A DNA stretch of 64,000 bases. Source: Marasmius tenuissimus. Its lineage: Eukaryota; Basidiomycota; Agaricomycetes; Agaricales; Marasmiaceae. The notes under the pieces are model-generated. The model ran no database searches. It was not told where the DNA came from and saw nothing but the letters and a program-made list of their open reading frames with translations. The stretch is from the NCBI GenBank assembly GCA_029532415.1, contig JAQOTA010000044.1:372001-436000 (forward strand), written 5' to 3'. Positions 38,516 through 50,400 of the stretch are shown here, piece by piece. The position numbers and the translations under genes were made by a program. Positions within the stretch are counted from its first letter, which is position 1. Each line of letters starts with the position of its first letter.

Positions 38516-39040
38516 TTACCAGCAAACAATGGCACTTTTGGTTGATACACCAGACATGTCGCCCATGATACTCCAGTTCACCTCCCCAAGGAAGCTCGCC
38601 GCATTGTTCACCCTCCGACGGACCGCACGTATCTGAAGGATACTGTCTCTTTTGTTTCGGCATGCTTCAAGGCTCTCGATACCTTCTGACCGCGGATTAT
38701 CCGATTGATACATGAGCGCAATGAATGCGAAATAAAGTTGCACCCCACACTCGCTCGTACGTGGGTGCCAATCTAGAATCCAGTTGTCGTAGAGCCGAGG
38801 AACAAATGTGTTCACACTCCAAGGCGACTCGTCTCTCAATCATGATCAACCTTCCCGCTCCGAACGGGCCTCAGGGATCGATTTCTTGCTCGTCCAAGGG
38901 TATGGAGATTCAAGAATCCTCCCCGAACCATGATACCTGACAAAATAAAGACGATATCCAGAGAGCATAACTTGAAAAACGTAAGCATCTTCAGTAACTA
39001 GCCCTTGCCTCACAGTACACCAAAACCAAGGTTGACACAT
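38516..39040 (-). pseudogene. Broken coding sequence of unknown family
   Basis: Two minus-strand frames follow one another: YVFQVMLSGYRLYFVRYHGS to KKSIPEARSEREG, then DESPWSVNTFVPRLYDNWIL to ECGVQLYFAFIALMYQ and RRRVNNAASFLGEVNW. Both look strongly protein-like. They are separated by 16 bases that shift the frame, too short for an intron, so the gene is either frameshifted or has lost an exon. No known family recognised. Confidence 0.45.
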
Positions 39041-39499
39041 AGTTATAAGTGGAAAATGAAATCTCCTGATGATGAATATACCTCAAGAATCAGAGCGCTC
39101 CAGCTCCGATAAACCGTCTATGTCTCGTGATTCTTACGGTTCACCTTCACTCACATCTCGCCTCCACCAGTCGGGCACGGTTGGTGTCTCATGGTCGTGA
39201 TCTCGTTTCTTTACATTGCAGATTGGGATCCTTCTCGGATTTTTTCTGTACGAGCTCCAAATTCTAGCACGTAGACTGGAAGGGTTGCAGCCATCTTGGC
39301 GATCGTCGAGCTATCCATATCGATAAAAAGGCGCAGTCTGCCCACACGTGCACTCTCATATTGGAGGATAGTACACAGATCTCCATGGTCCTGGCAGTGC
39401 TAGTAGGACCTACACTTCCATTTTTACGCAACGCGGAAAGAAGACACCCATCGCTTGAAACGAACCACTGAAGTAAAAAGCAGTGGAGATATATTGTAA

Positions 39500-40089
39500 T
39501 GGACACACTGGGAATTGAACCCAGCACCCCCCGCATATTTATGAATATAGACCCCTCCAATGCTAAGCGGATGTGATTGTCATGAAGATGCCACTTTTCC
39601 CTCCACCATTGGTTCACATGATTATCACATGTTCTTTTCTCATGGTCACTTACTATACATCTTTCTTTCTCACAATTCCCTTTCTTAACCCACCACCACA
39701 CAGCTTCAACCCACATTGCGCAGCCGTCCCATTATCTCATACCAACTCATCTCTTATTCATCCCTGACTCATATGTTACTCATACACGACTCATAGGTAG
39801 CCACTCTGACTCCAGCTCTGACCATAGGATAGGTATATAAGCTAGCTAGTCTTCACCTGGTCCCTCATCTTGACCTCTTGTTGTTGGGACCAGGTGAGTA
39901 GTACAGTCTCCTTCGCTTTCCTTCTCTACAATAGATCTAACTTGTCGTTGGGACCAGTTTCTGCCTTATCTCTGTCTGAGTTGAGCCTGCTGCTCCTCTC
40001 CTAGCTTGCTACCACTGCTCTCTGCCTCTGCCGTCTCCGATAGATGCTCAGCACTTCGTGACAGTGATAACCAACTACACCATGTGCCA
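39500..40089 (-). tRNA. tRNA-Ala (AGC) gene split by a solo LTR
   Basis: The 3' part lies at 39500-39577 and the 5' part at 40069-40089. The 3' part carries the 3' acceptor strand, perfect T arm, anticodon arm with AGC and an intron of different sequence from the 30.3-kb copy. The 5' part is the acceptor strand and start of the D arm. They are separated by a 486-bp insertion flanked by GTGAT. Without the insertion the gene would read like the intact copy at 30.3 kb, except that acceptor position 1 has also changed. It cannot give a normal tRNA. Confidence 0.85.
39578..40063 (+). mobile_element. Solo LTR (486 bp)
   Basis: It begins TGTCATGAAG and ends CTTCGTGACA, thus TG...CA with near-perfect 10-base terminal inverted repeats. 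It has a 5-bp target duplication GTGAT on both sides (39573-39577, 40064-40068). A TATA-like GGTATATAAGC sits near 39831 followed by a pyrimidine-rich stretch with repeats of GTTGGGACCAG, as in an LTR promoter and leader. There is no internal region, so it is the product of LTR recombination. Family unknown: it resembles neither of the copia LTRs next door. Confidence 0.8.
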
Positions 40090-40527
40090 GATACAATCTG
40101 GTTCTAATTTACCATACCCTCAAACGGCGAGAACTGGAGCCAAAAGAACACCAGATAAAAAGCATTCTGTTGTGTACTTCCAAACTATCCCATTGGCAAG
40201 AGCCTTGGATGACAATGTCTCTATCCGCTCTATGCAAATAACAAGATAGATTGGAATACACCTTGCATTCGTGGAAAGGGGGAAGAAACAATGTTCTGGA
40301 ACTATGTACGCTGTATTCAAGGTAAAATTCGCATCGTCCCGGCAGGCCCAACTGCCTTTCCACCCACCAATCCAAGTCGAAAATGTACTACCGTCTCATC
40401 CGTGGTGTTCATGGGGACTGTTCAGTGCCCAGAATGTTGTGAGGATCTCCCCCATTATCTTCGATTTGTCTTCTGGCGAGAATGGCAGTTGTATGTTGCG
40501 ATGGGACTGGGTTTGAGTTGGATGTAC
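40090..40527. other. Host sequence left of the copia insertion
   Basis: Plus-strand frame 40291-40527 (VQCPECCEDLPHYLRFVFW, then YVAMGLGLSWMY) is open up to the insertion point. It reaches a stop a few codons beyond the other side at about 53 kb, so the copia element may have landed in the end of a coding exon. The gene is not recognised. Confidence 0.35.
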
Positions 40528-40638
40528 TGTTGAATCCGGACTACCGGATATATGGACCGTTGTATCGGGCTGCATATATGCTTCAATCGTTTCATTATGA
40601 TCTATGCTATTCCTAGTCACTCCTGTTATAGAAGATAC
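40528..40638 (+). repeat. 5' LTR of copia B, first part
   Basis: Starts TGTTGAATCCGGACTACCGG and matches the start of the 3' LTR at 52729. It is interrupted after GATAC by element A. Confidence 0.9.
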
Positions 40639-40949
40639 TGATGAGCCGGCATGACGCCTAGCACAGAGGACTACAACATAGCTATACTACTACTTACCAG
40701 AGGGGATTTTAGAGAGATAGAGGCGAGACGTAGAAGCTCAAGCACACTATAGATTCAGGTAGAGAACTACGAGCTTATATACATGTAGAGACTATAGTGA
40801 ATACCATATAAGGACGACAATTGGAATTGTACATATGATCATAAGTAGAAATGATAAATGGAACAATAGTCCCGCATAATATGATGGCGGGAAGTATGAA
40901 CCGGGACTTCGGATATACCGGGATCTAATTATAGTCCACAGATTCAACA
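40639..40949 (-). repeat. 3' LTR of copia A
   Basis: 311 bp. In plus orientation it reads TGATGAGCCGGC to AGATTCAACA. It is almost identical to 46695-47005. Confidence 0.92.
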
Positions 40950-40966
40950 CACCCCCTCGCTAAGTG
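40950..40966 (-). other. Polypurine tract of copia A
   Basis: On the minus strand CTTAGCGAGGGGGTG lies directly before the 3' LTR; copia B has almost the same tract at the same place. It primes plus-strand DNA synthesis. Confidence 0.75.
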
Positions 40967-40991
40967 CAGCTGAAAAGCGCATCTGAGCGAA

Positions 40992-43900
40992 TCAAGTGGA
41001 TGAATAGAATTCAAGTCCAAGGTGATCTCTGAAGCGTAAGAACTTCTCATGTCCGAGATTCTTTGTAAACATGTCTGCGGGATTATAGACTCCTTCAATA
41101 AAGAACAACTCGACTTTGCCATCTTCAACACATGATCGAATGTAATGATATCGAATATCGATGTGCTTGGTTCGGCGTTCTTGAACCGGATTAGATGCAA
41201 TGAAGATAGAGCCTTAATTGTCTCCGCAGATTGGAATAGGACCTAAGTCGATTCCAAGTTCAGAGAGTAGCAATCTTATCCAGGAAGCTTGACGACTGCA
41301 ATCCGACAGTGCCATATACTCAGCCTCAGTGGAAGAAAGAGCTACAGTCTTCTGGGTGTGTGATTGCCATGAGAAGATGCTGCCTGCTAACTTGAAGAAG
41401 TAGCCAGTGATCGAACGGCGTTTGATAGGATTGGCAGCTCAATCCGAGTCTGTGAATGCAAGAAGACCTCCATCAGAGTCACCATCGTAGACAAGTGAAT
41501 AATCTGATGTGCCAGCCAGATAGCAGCAGATATACAGAGCTTTGTCAAGGTGTTTCTTCGTTGGATTAGAAGCGAACTGGGAAAGCTTCGTAACTGCATA
41601 GGCAATATCAGGACGTGTGCCCAGCATAATGTACAGAAGCGACCCAATCACAGACTGGAATCTGGAGCGAATGGCAGGATTGACTGGACCATCGTTGGGA
41701 GTTGGCACATAGCCAGCAGGTAAGGGCATAGGAGCGCCTTTCGCATTCTGCATCCCAAAACGTTCAAGGACTTTCTTCAGATAATCCTATTGGTCAATCA
41801 TGATCTTATTGCCTTCGCGACAAATGCTCATGCGGAGGAACTCACTAGCATCGCCCATATCACGACATTCCCATCGAGCCATGAACTCGGCTTTCTTCTT
41901 GTCAACAAAAGCTTTGTTAGGACCCATGAAGAGTGCATTGTCAACGTAAATGATCGCATACACAACTTCACTGCCCTTCGGATCTTTGCAGATGAAGAGT
42001 CCAGCATCAGAAGTTAGACGTTTGAAGCCTAGTACTTCCATGGACGAGCTGAGGGTTCGCCACCATTCAAGAGCAGCTTGCTTTAGTCCATATAATGCAC
42101 GACGCAGGCGTAGTACCTTATGTTCTTGGCCCTTGACTTTGAAGCCTTCAGGTTGTTCCATGTAAATCTCCTCAACAAGATCGCCATAAAGGAAGGTGTT
42201 CTTAACATCAACAGAGGTGATGTACCAGTTCTTGAGAGCTGCGAGAGCAAGCATCATATGAACAGTCTCATAACAAACAACTGGTGAGAAGATCTCATCA
42301 AAGTCAACACCTTCGACTTGAGAGAAACCTTTGGCAACAAGTCTAGCTTTCTTGCGACCATTCGACTTGACGTCGAAGACCCATCTATTTCTGATGGCTT
42401 TGCGACCTTTAGGCAAGTCACAGAGTTCGAAGACCTTGTGCTTACAAAGTGCCTCAAGTTCTTCGTGGCAAGCAGTCTTCCATTCCTTCTGTTGCTCAAC
42501 AGGCAACTTTAGAATATCGCGGAGTGTCCACTCTCTGATATTAGAGAAATCAGGAGTATTGGACGTTGGAAGCGAATTGTGAACTGGAACGGCATTGTTC
42601 AACAGGTAAATCACGAATCCTACTCCCCCTTCTTGGGTCAGTCTTTTGACTACGCTTTCTTCCTCATGCGACTCAGTGCTTCCACTGGGTTCTGGAGCAG
42701 GCAGAGGCGGAAGTGGACCAGGAATCCCCTTTTTACCACCTTTGCCTTTCCTAGATCGCGAAGAGCTAGGAAGATCAACTGGATGCGACGGTTCTTTGTC
42801 TCCAGTGACGTTTCTCCAAGTATTCTTATTCTCTAAGTTGCGAATAATGTCTGAGGGTTTATTTGGGTTCCACTTTTCCCCAAATATATTACCAGGTTGC
42901 GTTGTACCCTTCCGCTGCCTCAAAGACCGGCGTGGACCATCCACTGCTGGTGCAGGCGGAGGAACGGCGGGTTCGCCTGGAGGCGGCGGAGGACCAGATT
43001 GAGGGAGTGACACATCCCCTGGCACAGGGCCACCTGCAGGTTCGTCAACCTGAGGTTCTGATCTCTTAGAAGGTTCAGAGCGACGTCTGAGATCCGGTAA
43101 TGGAGTATCAAAACCATCGTCATCAGAGTCTTCATCTTCCGAAGGAATGTTGGGATTTTCACCCAAAGTAAAAGGTTCACTACTGACAGGTGTGAAGCCA
43201 TGAGTTTTGGCATCAGGACACTTATTGTATAGCGTCTCATCGAACAGTGCAGTGCTACCTTTGAATATGGAATTATTACTTCGCATGAACAGGAAGCCTT
43301 TCATCCCGTCTTGGTAGCCGATGAAAGTCATCAACTCACTGCGAGGAGCGAGCTTATTCTTCCTACGATCTTCAGGAATGAAAACGTAGGCTGCACAACC
43401 CATAACTCGGAGATGTGAAACATCAGGTGCTTCGCCGTAAAGCATTTCGAACGGAGTTCACCAGCTCGATCGTTGCACAGGAGTGTGATTGTAGAGGTGG
43501 ACGGCGTGCACATGGCAGAATTCCCACCAGGATCAAGGCATACATGCTTCAAAGTGAAGAGCTTCAGCCTTCTCATGAATAGTCCTGTTGAATCGTTCAG
43601 CACGATCGTTTTGTTGTGGTGTATATGGTATGCTTTGATCCCTTTGGATACCATACTCTTTCAGCACTGCATCAAACTTATCTCCTTTGTACTCTCCCTC
43701 TTCATCGGACATCCAGGTCTTGACAACAGCATTGAACTGCGTCTTGACCATAGTAAGGAAGTCCCTTAGAGCGGGTACTGCCTCGTCTTTCGTCTTGAGC
43801 TTGGAGGTCCAAACATTGGACGTGCAGTCATCGGGAAAAGAGATGTAGTACTTGTACCGGTGATACGATTCAGCCGGGTACGACTTCAAATCCAAATGTA

Positions 43901-46397
43901 TACGTTCAAACGGTTTAGAAGCTCTTGTTGTAGAGTTGGGGAACGATTTTTCATGCATCTTGCCTTCAGCACAACCACGACACAGAGGTGTCTTCTTAGT
44001 AGGCATTTTAAGGTTAAGTGGGAAACCTTGCGTATGTTTCCAAGCTTTATTCAGGGCTTTATCCGACGGATGCCCAAAGCGTCTGTGCTCAATATCGTAG
44101 TCGACATTGTAAACGACTGACTTGGCCATTAAAACCTCAGCGGATGCTTTCCGTGAGTGTACCCAATAAATGGTTTGACCAGGCATATGAGGGTAGGAAA
44201 CAAGCAACTGTCGTCGCTGTGATGAATAGAAGGCCAACTTCTTCGCGTTTCCATGAATTGATAGACCATCTTGAAGGAATTCTCCCATTGATAGTAGACG
44301 TATGTCCAATTGAGGTATGTAATAGACAGGATAGAGTCGTGAAACGCGCTCAGTAAGTTTCCCGTCATGTCCTTCAATGTTATGCTTAATGAAGACAGTG
44401 CCTTTACCCTTGATCTGTATAGGGTTGCCCTTATTTGCAGTATTTACGATAGGACCATCAAGCGATTCATATTCAGCGAAATCATTCAAATCATTCGTGA
44501 AATGAGAGGAGGCACCAGAATCAAGGAGCCAACCCTGTGCATTGTTCACACTTTTCTTTCCCTTACATTGAGTACATCCCACAAAGTGGGTCGAAATAGC
44601 ATTGCAAAAATTTACAAGTGATACCAGATCACTACGACTACCGCGCGCACTACTGATACCAACTAGTTGAGAGCAGCGCTGTAGGTTTGCATCAGCTTGG
44701 GAAAGCAGGTCAAGGTATAGTACTTGCCTGTCATCGTGGAAAGATCCGAGAGAGATGTCATCCGGGACGTCCTCTACTCCTGCAGCTTCGGCAATGTCAT
44801 TGTCAACATCATTACCGAATAGAGAAGTCATATCGTCCATACCATCGTCAGATCCCCAGTCCATCTCTACATCTTCATCAGGATCAACGCTGCAAGAGCG
44901 TTTAGAAGAAGTAGGAGAAGGACGTCCGGTTCCTTCATCTTCCGAATCGTCCTCCAGAACTCGCTTGGACGAGGAACCAGGCTTCGAGATACGATCCTGG
45001 AGTGAACTATTGGTGGCGGACGTGACCATCTGTTTGAATGGTTTGAGATACTGCGCCGTCTTAGGGGCACCAAGTCTGTCAGCAAGGGAACGCGCTTCAC
45101 GGACATCATCAAATACTGACTGAGACGGCTTAAAGCCGGTGAAGGACTGCATAGCAGCAGGGTTCTTCTTAACAGCTGGCTGAGGGACAGTGCTGTCACA
45201 AGACTTGTCCCAGTGACCGGTGAAGTGAGCTGGGGGCGGTGATCCCATAGCACAAACAGGAGGGGCGCTGGCGATCTCAGCGCGCAAGGAGTTGTTGACC
45301 GCGTTCAACGCAATACGTTCCCTGCAGTCGGTGATCGAGGAATAAGGACGGGTAGGAGCGGGGGAAGCTACGACAGATGCATAAGATGCCAGATGGGAGT
45401 GACCATGCGACCGATTGTTACCACCGTTGTTACCGCCGACGTTGCCGGGACCCTGATGCTGGTTGATACCACCGCGGGTACCACGCTGCTGCTGCTTCTT
45501 CTTCTTACCGTTGTTCTGGTTTGAAGAAGGACGTTGCTGCTGCTGCTGCTGTGGTTGACGCTGTTGGCCACGTTGCTGTTGTCCGCGCTGCTGACGTTGC
45601 TGCGGCAGACGCTGCTGCTGACCAAAGGATGGCTCGCGGTTACCAGCACGCTTGACCGCAGAAAGGCGGTTGGCAAGCTGAGGGTTCTGACGTTCGTATT
45701 CAACCATAATGGCTTCATGAACGTCCAGGACGGTTAGGGCATCATCATCTGCGGGATCCCTTACATAGTCATGGAGACATTTAGAGGAAGTGGCATCCCA
45801 TTTGGGAGGAATTGCGGCAATGAGTAGAAGAGCTTTGATCAACTCAGGGAGGACTACTCCAACTTCAGCAAGTCGTTCAATGTAGAGTTTGAACTTGGCG
45901 ATGCCAGCCTGGGGATGGCTGGTAGTAAGCCGGAAAGACACAAGCTTGACGAAGTCGCCATAAATGGCAGAGAGAGTTGGTTCACCATATGTGTGACTTA
46001 TGGTAGACCAGGCTTTGGCAGCATCCATGTCCTTGACTTGTTCGAAGACTTCCTTGGTGGAGGTCAAGTGAATGATACCCAGAAGTTGGAGGTCTTTCTC
46101 CTCCCACGCTTCAAGCGCGGCATTGTACGCCGCGATCTGAGCTTCAGTTGGTTCTGTGCGATCAGGTTCTTCGCCAGCAGCAGGTGTAGCTGCAGGCGTA
46201 GCTGCCGCACCGGGGGAAGGAGTGACCGTAATGACCAGAATGATCTCCCCCAGAGGGTACGTTGGCTTTTTAGCCGCACCAATGAGATGGCGATAAAGGC
46301 CTTGGGCTTTGGTTACAGCTTCCATTTCACCATGATAGGTCTGGCGGAAACCAGTGCCGTCGAAGCGACCGGAGAAGAATTTCTTAACGTCGAACAT
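40992..46397 (-). pseudogene. Copia A gag-pol polyprotein, 1802 codons with five stops
   Basis: Start ATG at 46397 and natural stop at 40992-40994, all in one frame. Gag (residues about 1-330) ends in a Gln/Arg/Lys-rich basic stretch coded by CAG-type repeats. A remnant zinc knuckle (GHWDKSC) lacks its second cysteine. Protease DSGAS at about 622; integrase H-x4-H (HRRFGH) and CRGC near 760-800, then D, D and E positions within NVW, MSDEEGEY and AERFNRT, with some unusual neighbours (NDRAER for the usual NGxAER). The reverse transcriptase has VDVKN and YVDN. RNase H has TDSD and STEAEYMALSD. In-frame stops are TGA 43533, TGA 43458, TAG 41787, TGA 41439 and TAA 41214 (lowest base given). No frameshift occurs. 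It cannot make full-length Pol without suppression. Confidence 0.9.
45480..45620 (-). repeat. Gln-rich triplet repeats in Gag of copia A
   Basis: Runs of CTG/CGC triplets on the plus strand read as poly-Gln/Arg on the coding strand (for example QQQRGQQRQPQQQQQQRP). This basic region may replace a zinc knuckle in binding RNA. Confidence 0.6.
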
Positions 46398-46679
46398 GGT
46401 AGTAAGATGTTAGGTTTGGTGTTGGATCTAGAAAAGACAGCATCAGCATGCGTCTAATCAACACAGGGAGCAGCCATCAAGGCGCTATGCTCAACGAGGA
46501 GCATTAGATCCTTGAGATCCGATGTCGTCGAAGGACGTACATCAATGCCATAGATCGAGCACTCAATTAAGAGGTCGATGGCAACATGCAGGTCTAGCCT
46601 AGCTAGCCGATGACAGCAGCCTAGGGGCGCTCGTCGCTGACAGCAGCCATTAAGGCGCTCGTCATTGTAGTCGGGCTAA

Positions 46680-46694
46680 CCGGGGCCCATAACC
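46680..46694 (-). promoter_or_regulatory. Primer-binding site of copia A (half initiator tRNA-Met)
   Basis: Directly inside the 5' LTR the minus strand reads GGTTATGGGCCCCGG. GGTTATGGGCCC is complementary to the anticodon arm of eukaryotic initiator tRNA-Met (GGGCCCAUAACC), as in Drosophila copia, where a 5' half-tRNA primes reverse transcription. There is no match here to a tRNA 3' end. Confidence 0.75.
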
Positions 46695-47005
46695 TGATGA
46701 GCCGGCATGACGCCTAGCGCAGAGGACTACAACATAGCTATACTACTACTTACCAGAGAGGATTTTAGAGAGATAGAGGCGAGACGTAGAAGCTCAAGCA
46801 CACTATAGATTCAGGTAGAGAACTACGAGCTTATATACATGTAGAGACTATAGTGAATACCATATAAGGACGACAATTGGAATTGTACATATGATCATAA
46901 GTAGAAATGATAAATGGAACAATAGTCCCGCATAATATGATGGCGGGAAGTATGAACCAGGACTTCGGATATACCGGGATCTAATTATAGTCCACAGATT
47001 CAACA
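46695..47005 (-). repeat. 5' LTR of copia A
   Basis: 311 bp, the partner of 40639-40949. On the minus strand it starts TGTTGAATCTGTGGAC and ends GGCTCATCA. Confidence 0.92.
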
Positions 47006-47010
47006 GATAC

Positions 47011-47157
47011 AGCCACCTCTGTATAGTATATAAGTAGCTCTGTATCTACATGCAATACCAGTACTTTTACTACTCTCGTTGCTGCCTCTAAGCCTATCTC
47101 CAGGTGAGCTAGTCTGTCCCATGCTGCCACTGCGTGGGCAGGACCTCTGCCTCAACA
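47011..47157 (+). repeat. 5' LTR of copia B, second part
   Basis: Resumes after the duplicated GATAC with AGCCACCTCTGTATAG and ends GCCTCAACA, matching the last 147 bases of the 3' LTR. A TATA-like GTATATAAG lies at about 47027. Confidence 0.9.
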
Positions 47158-47172
47158 GATTATGGGCCCCGG
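47158..47172 (+). promoter_or_regulatory. Primer-binding site of copia B (half initiator tRNA-Met)
   Basis: GATTATGGGCCCCGG follows the 5' LTR. It shares TTATGGGCCCCGG with element A and thus matches the initiator tRNA-Met anticodon arm with one change at its second base. Confidence 0.7.
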
Positions 47173-47485
47173 TGCCCTATCGATGTGCCCTGCGATGGCA
47201 GCTCTCTAGGATGTGCACCTTTACTGTGTGCTGCCTATAATGATGCGCTATTGTGGTCGTTGCACTCGATAACCATCGTGACTGCTTAATCGCTGTCGTG
47301 ATGGGCAGACCGTTAACACCGGTTCTGGACCTGTGAAGTTGACATCTTCATTGATGTTTGACAATGGTGGACTGTGTCCTCAACAACGATCGATGGCTAT
47401 CGCCGTTGACCGTGCAGTGATTTCTTTTATCATTGCCTATGATGATGAACCAATGCTGATCGTTGTTTTATTACTCCAGATTGCT

Positions 47486-50400
47486 ATGGCTCCTGTTATG
47501 TCTACCCTTATCCCCACCGTTGAGGTCTTCAGCGGTGTCAACTGGCGCAAGTGGTCCAAGGGTCTTGGTACCTATGCCATGATCAACGAGTTCTACGACC
47601 ACTACACCAACGACGATCCTGAACCTGATGAACCCAACAAACCTACCAAACCAACTGAACCGCAAGCAACTACTCGCACTGTCACTGTTGCTGCTACAAC
47701 TACAACTGAAGCGACTACACGTACGGAGACGGTCTCTCCTACTGACACTCAGATGCAGCAGTATGCTAAGGACCTGGAGCAGTATGCTAACGCTTTGGAG
47801 AGGTATGAGAAGGATCTTATCAGGTATGAAAAGGATAATCGACATTGGAAGAAGTATGAATTCAAAGCCATGGGTGCACTACGTGCCACCACCACCATTG
47901 CTGTGCAGAGTATTATCGAGGATGATGATACGGCTTGGAACACTTGGGAGAAGATCAAGGCTCGTTATGGTCAACAGACTTCTGTGTCTGTTTGGGCTGA
48001 CTTCAAGTCGGTCATGGAGTTTTGTTTGTCCGGTGGTAACCCCGTTCCCGAGATTGCAAAACTCGAACTCCTATTTGGCCAGCTCACTGAAGCTCAGATC
48101 GATCTTCCTACCCTTGTCAGAGCCATGCTCCTCCTCTCTATCATTCCACAGTCATGGGCCAACGCTCGTGAATTCGCTACCAATGGTAACTCGCCAGCTG
48201 AACTTACTTTCAAAGTGGCTCGTGATGCCGTCATTAACCACTACGAATCCCGGAAACCCGCTCCTCTCGCGTCGTGCATTTCTTCTGTCAAGAAGAAGGA
48301 CAAGGACCCGAAGTTTAACCAACAGTCTAATCCTCCTTCATCGACGTCTAACAATAACAACCAGTCTAAGAACGACAACGACCAGAAGAAGAAGAACAAC
48401 TGACGTGGCAGGAAGAAGAAGGGTGATTCTCAGGACAACAAGGGTGACTCCTCTCACAAGGGTCATTCTCATATCGCTTCCCTCTCTCATTTGTCCATCT
48501 CCTCACCACCCATCGTTCCTGATACTCCATCTGTCATACATCCCGCGGACCGATCCCGGGATCCACTCCACATGCAGCGTTTCTCCGGTGCTACCTCTGG
48601 TGGTACTGTTTTTGAGAATGCTCAGGCTGCTCGCAGTCTTGCCGATTGTCTTGGTGTCCCCAAGTATGCCCACATCCTTGAACCCATGGAACAGGGATAT
48701 GCGGCTGCTTCCTCTTCCTCCCTTAAGCATCGTATTGATGGTCCCTTCTCCACTGCTCCACCTGCAAAGCGTGCTAAGAGCGTCAAGAAGGTTTACGACC
48801 TCTATGATTCTTTCTATGAGGACTCCAACTCTGAGCGTGAGGATCGTATCGCATTGAACGCTGTAAGTGATTCTTTGCGTACGGAGATTGCGAGTGAAAG
48901 TGCCATGGACGTTGACAGCGAGATCGCAGATGCCGCTGGTTTTTCCGATGATGTTGATTACGATTCAGTCTCCATCGGATCTGAGGAATCTGACGATGAC
49001 AGACAAGTGCCTTATCTCAGTCTTTCTTCTAACACTGATACGAACCTACAGTGCGCCGCTTTATTAGCCGCTTCTAAATGTAGTAGTTCGGATATCGTGT
49101 CCTGTATGAAATTTGCGCAATATATTGGTGATCACTTTGCCACATGTGCCAATCATAAGGGAAAGAAGGCAACCGGAAACTCGCAAGAGTAGATCGTCGA
49201 TTCAGGTGCTTCATTGCACTTTACTTATGATCTTGAAGATTTTGCCAAGTATGAACCCATGAACAATGGACCGCAGCTAAACACTGCACAAAAGGACAAC
49301 CCTATCCAAATCAAGGGAAAAGGGACTGTGTTCATCTCTCATTCTGTTGAAGGATCTGATGGTCGTATGGAGGAACACATTACGTGACTCTATCCTGTCT
49401 ATTATGTTCCACTTCTGTCAATTCGACTTCTCTCGCTTGGAGAATTCTTGCAAGGTGGTCTGCAAGTACACGGATCATCTAGCAAATTGGCTTTTTATCA
49501 AAAGGGTCGACACCAGTCATTGGTATCTTACCCGCTCATGCCTGGTCAAACCATTTATTGGGTTAGCTCGCAGAAATCCTCTGCTCGTAGCTTAATGGCC
49601 AAGTCAACAATGGATAAAGTTGACTACAAGGTTCTACACAGACGTTTCAGACATTGTTCAGACAAGGCTCTGGATAAAGCTCGGAAGCATACTAAGAACT
49701 TCCCGGAATTTGACTGAAAACCGAAGAAAACCCGGTTATGCCGAGGATGTGCAGAAGGAAAGATGCACTCCAGATTGTTCCCTGACTCTACTACCCGTGC
49801 CTCGAAACCCTTCGAGAAAATTCACTCCAACCTCAAACAATTCCCCACTGAGTCATACCACAAATACAAATGGTATATGTTGTTTGTTGACGACTGTACT
49901 TCACATGGCTGGACAATGCTCATGCGACGCAAATCTGACTCTGTCAAGATGCTCCGTGACTTTATTGCTATGGTGAAGGTACAATTCGGTGTTGATATTA
50001 AGGAATGGATGTCCGATGGAGGGGGAGAGTACAAATCAGATGCCTTCGATGATGTACTAAAGGAGCACGGTATCAAAATTCTGACCAGCATTCCATATAC
50101 GCCAGAACAGAATGGTCATGCAGAACGGTTCAATCAGACCATTGTCAAGAAAGCTCAAGCTCTTCGCTTTGATGCTTGTCTTCCATCTTCTTGGTGGGAA
50201 TTCTGTGTGTTGCACGCTGTTGCACTTCACAATCGGACGCCGTCCCAGCGTTTACGTTGGTTGACCCCGCATGAGAAGTTGCATGGCAGTGCACCGGATG
50301 TTTCGGATCTTTGAGTCTTCGGATGTGCAGCATATGTGTTTATTCCGGAAAAGCGTCGAGTTAATAAGTTATCTCCGCGTTCGGAACTGATGACCTTCAT

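Larger units (their letters stand above)
40639..47005 (-). mobile_element. Ty1/copia retrotransposon A, nested, 6.4 kb
   Basis: It is inserted into the 5' LTR of element B with TSD GATAC (40634-40638 and 47006-47010). Its LTRs are 311 bp each (40639-40949, 46695-47005); I count three differences, about 1 percent, consistent with a later arrival than B. On the minus strand it runs 5' LTR, primer-binding site, a single gag-pol frame, polypurine tract (AGCGAGGGGGTG) and 3' LTR. It is complete in structure but its polyprotein has five stop codons. Confidence 0.93.

Noticed and set aside
39578..40063. The insertion in tRNA-Ala as a DNA-transposon MITE
   Set aside because: Its ends form a 10-base inverted repeat, but TG...CA termini, 5-bp duplication, size and TATA-like promoter fit a solo LTR better.
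42646..43240. Plus- and minus-strand ORFs inside the copia elements (also 44867-45253, 47628-48857, 50451-51044)
   Set aside because: They lie in alternative frames of gag-pol and lack motifs; low-complexity codons keep them open.
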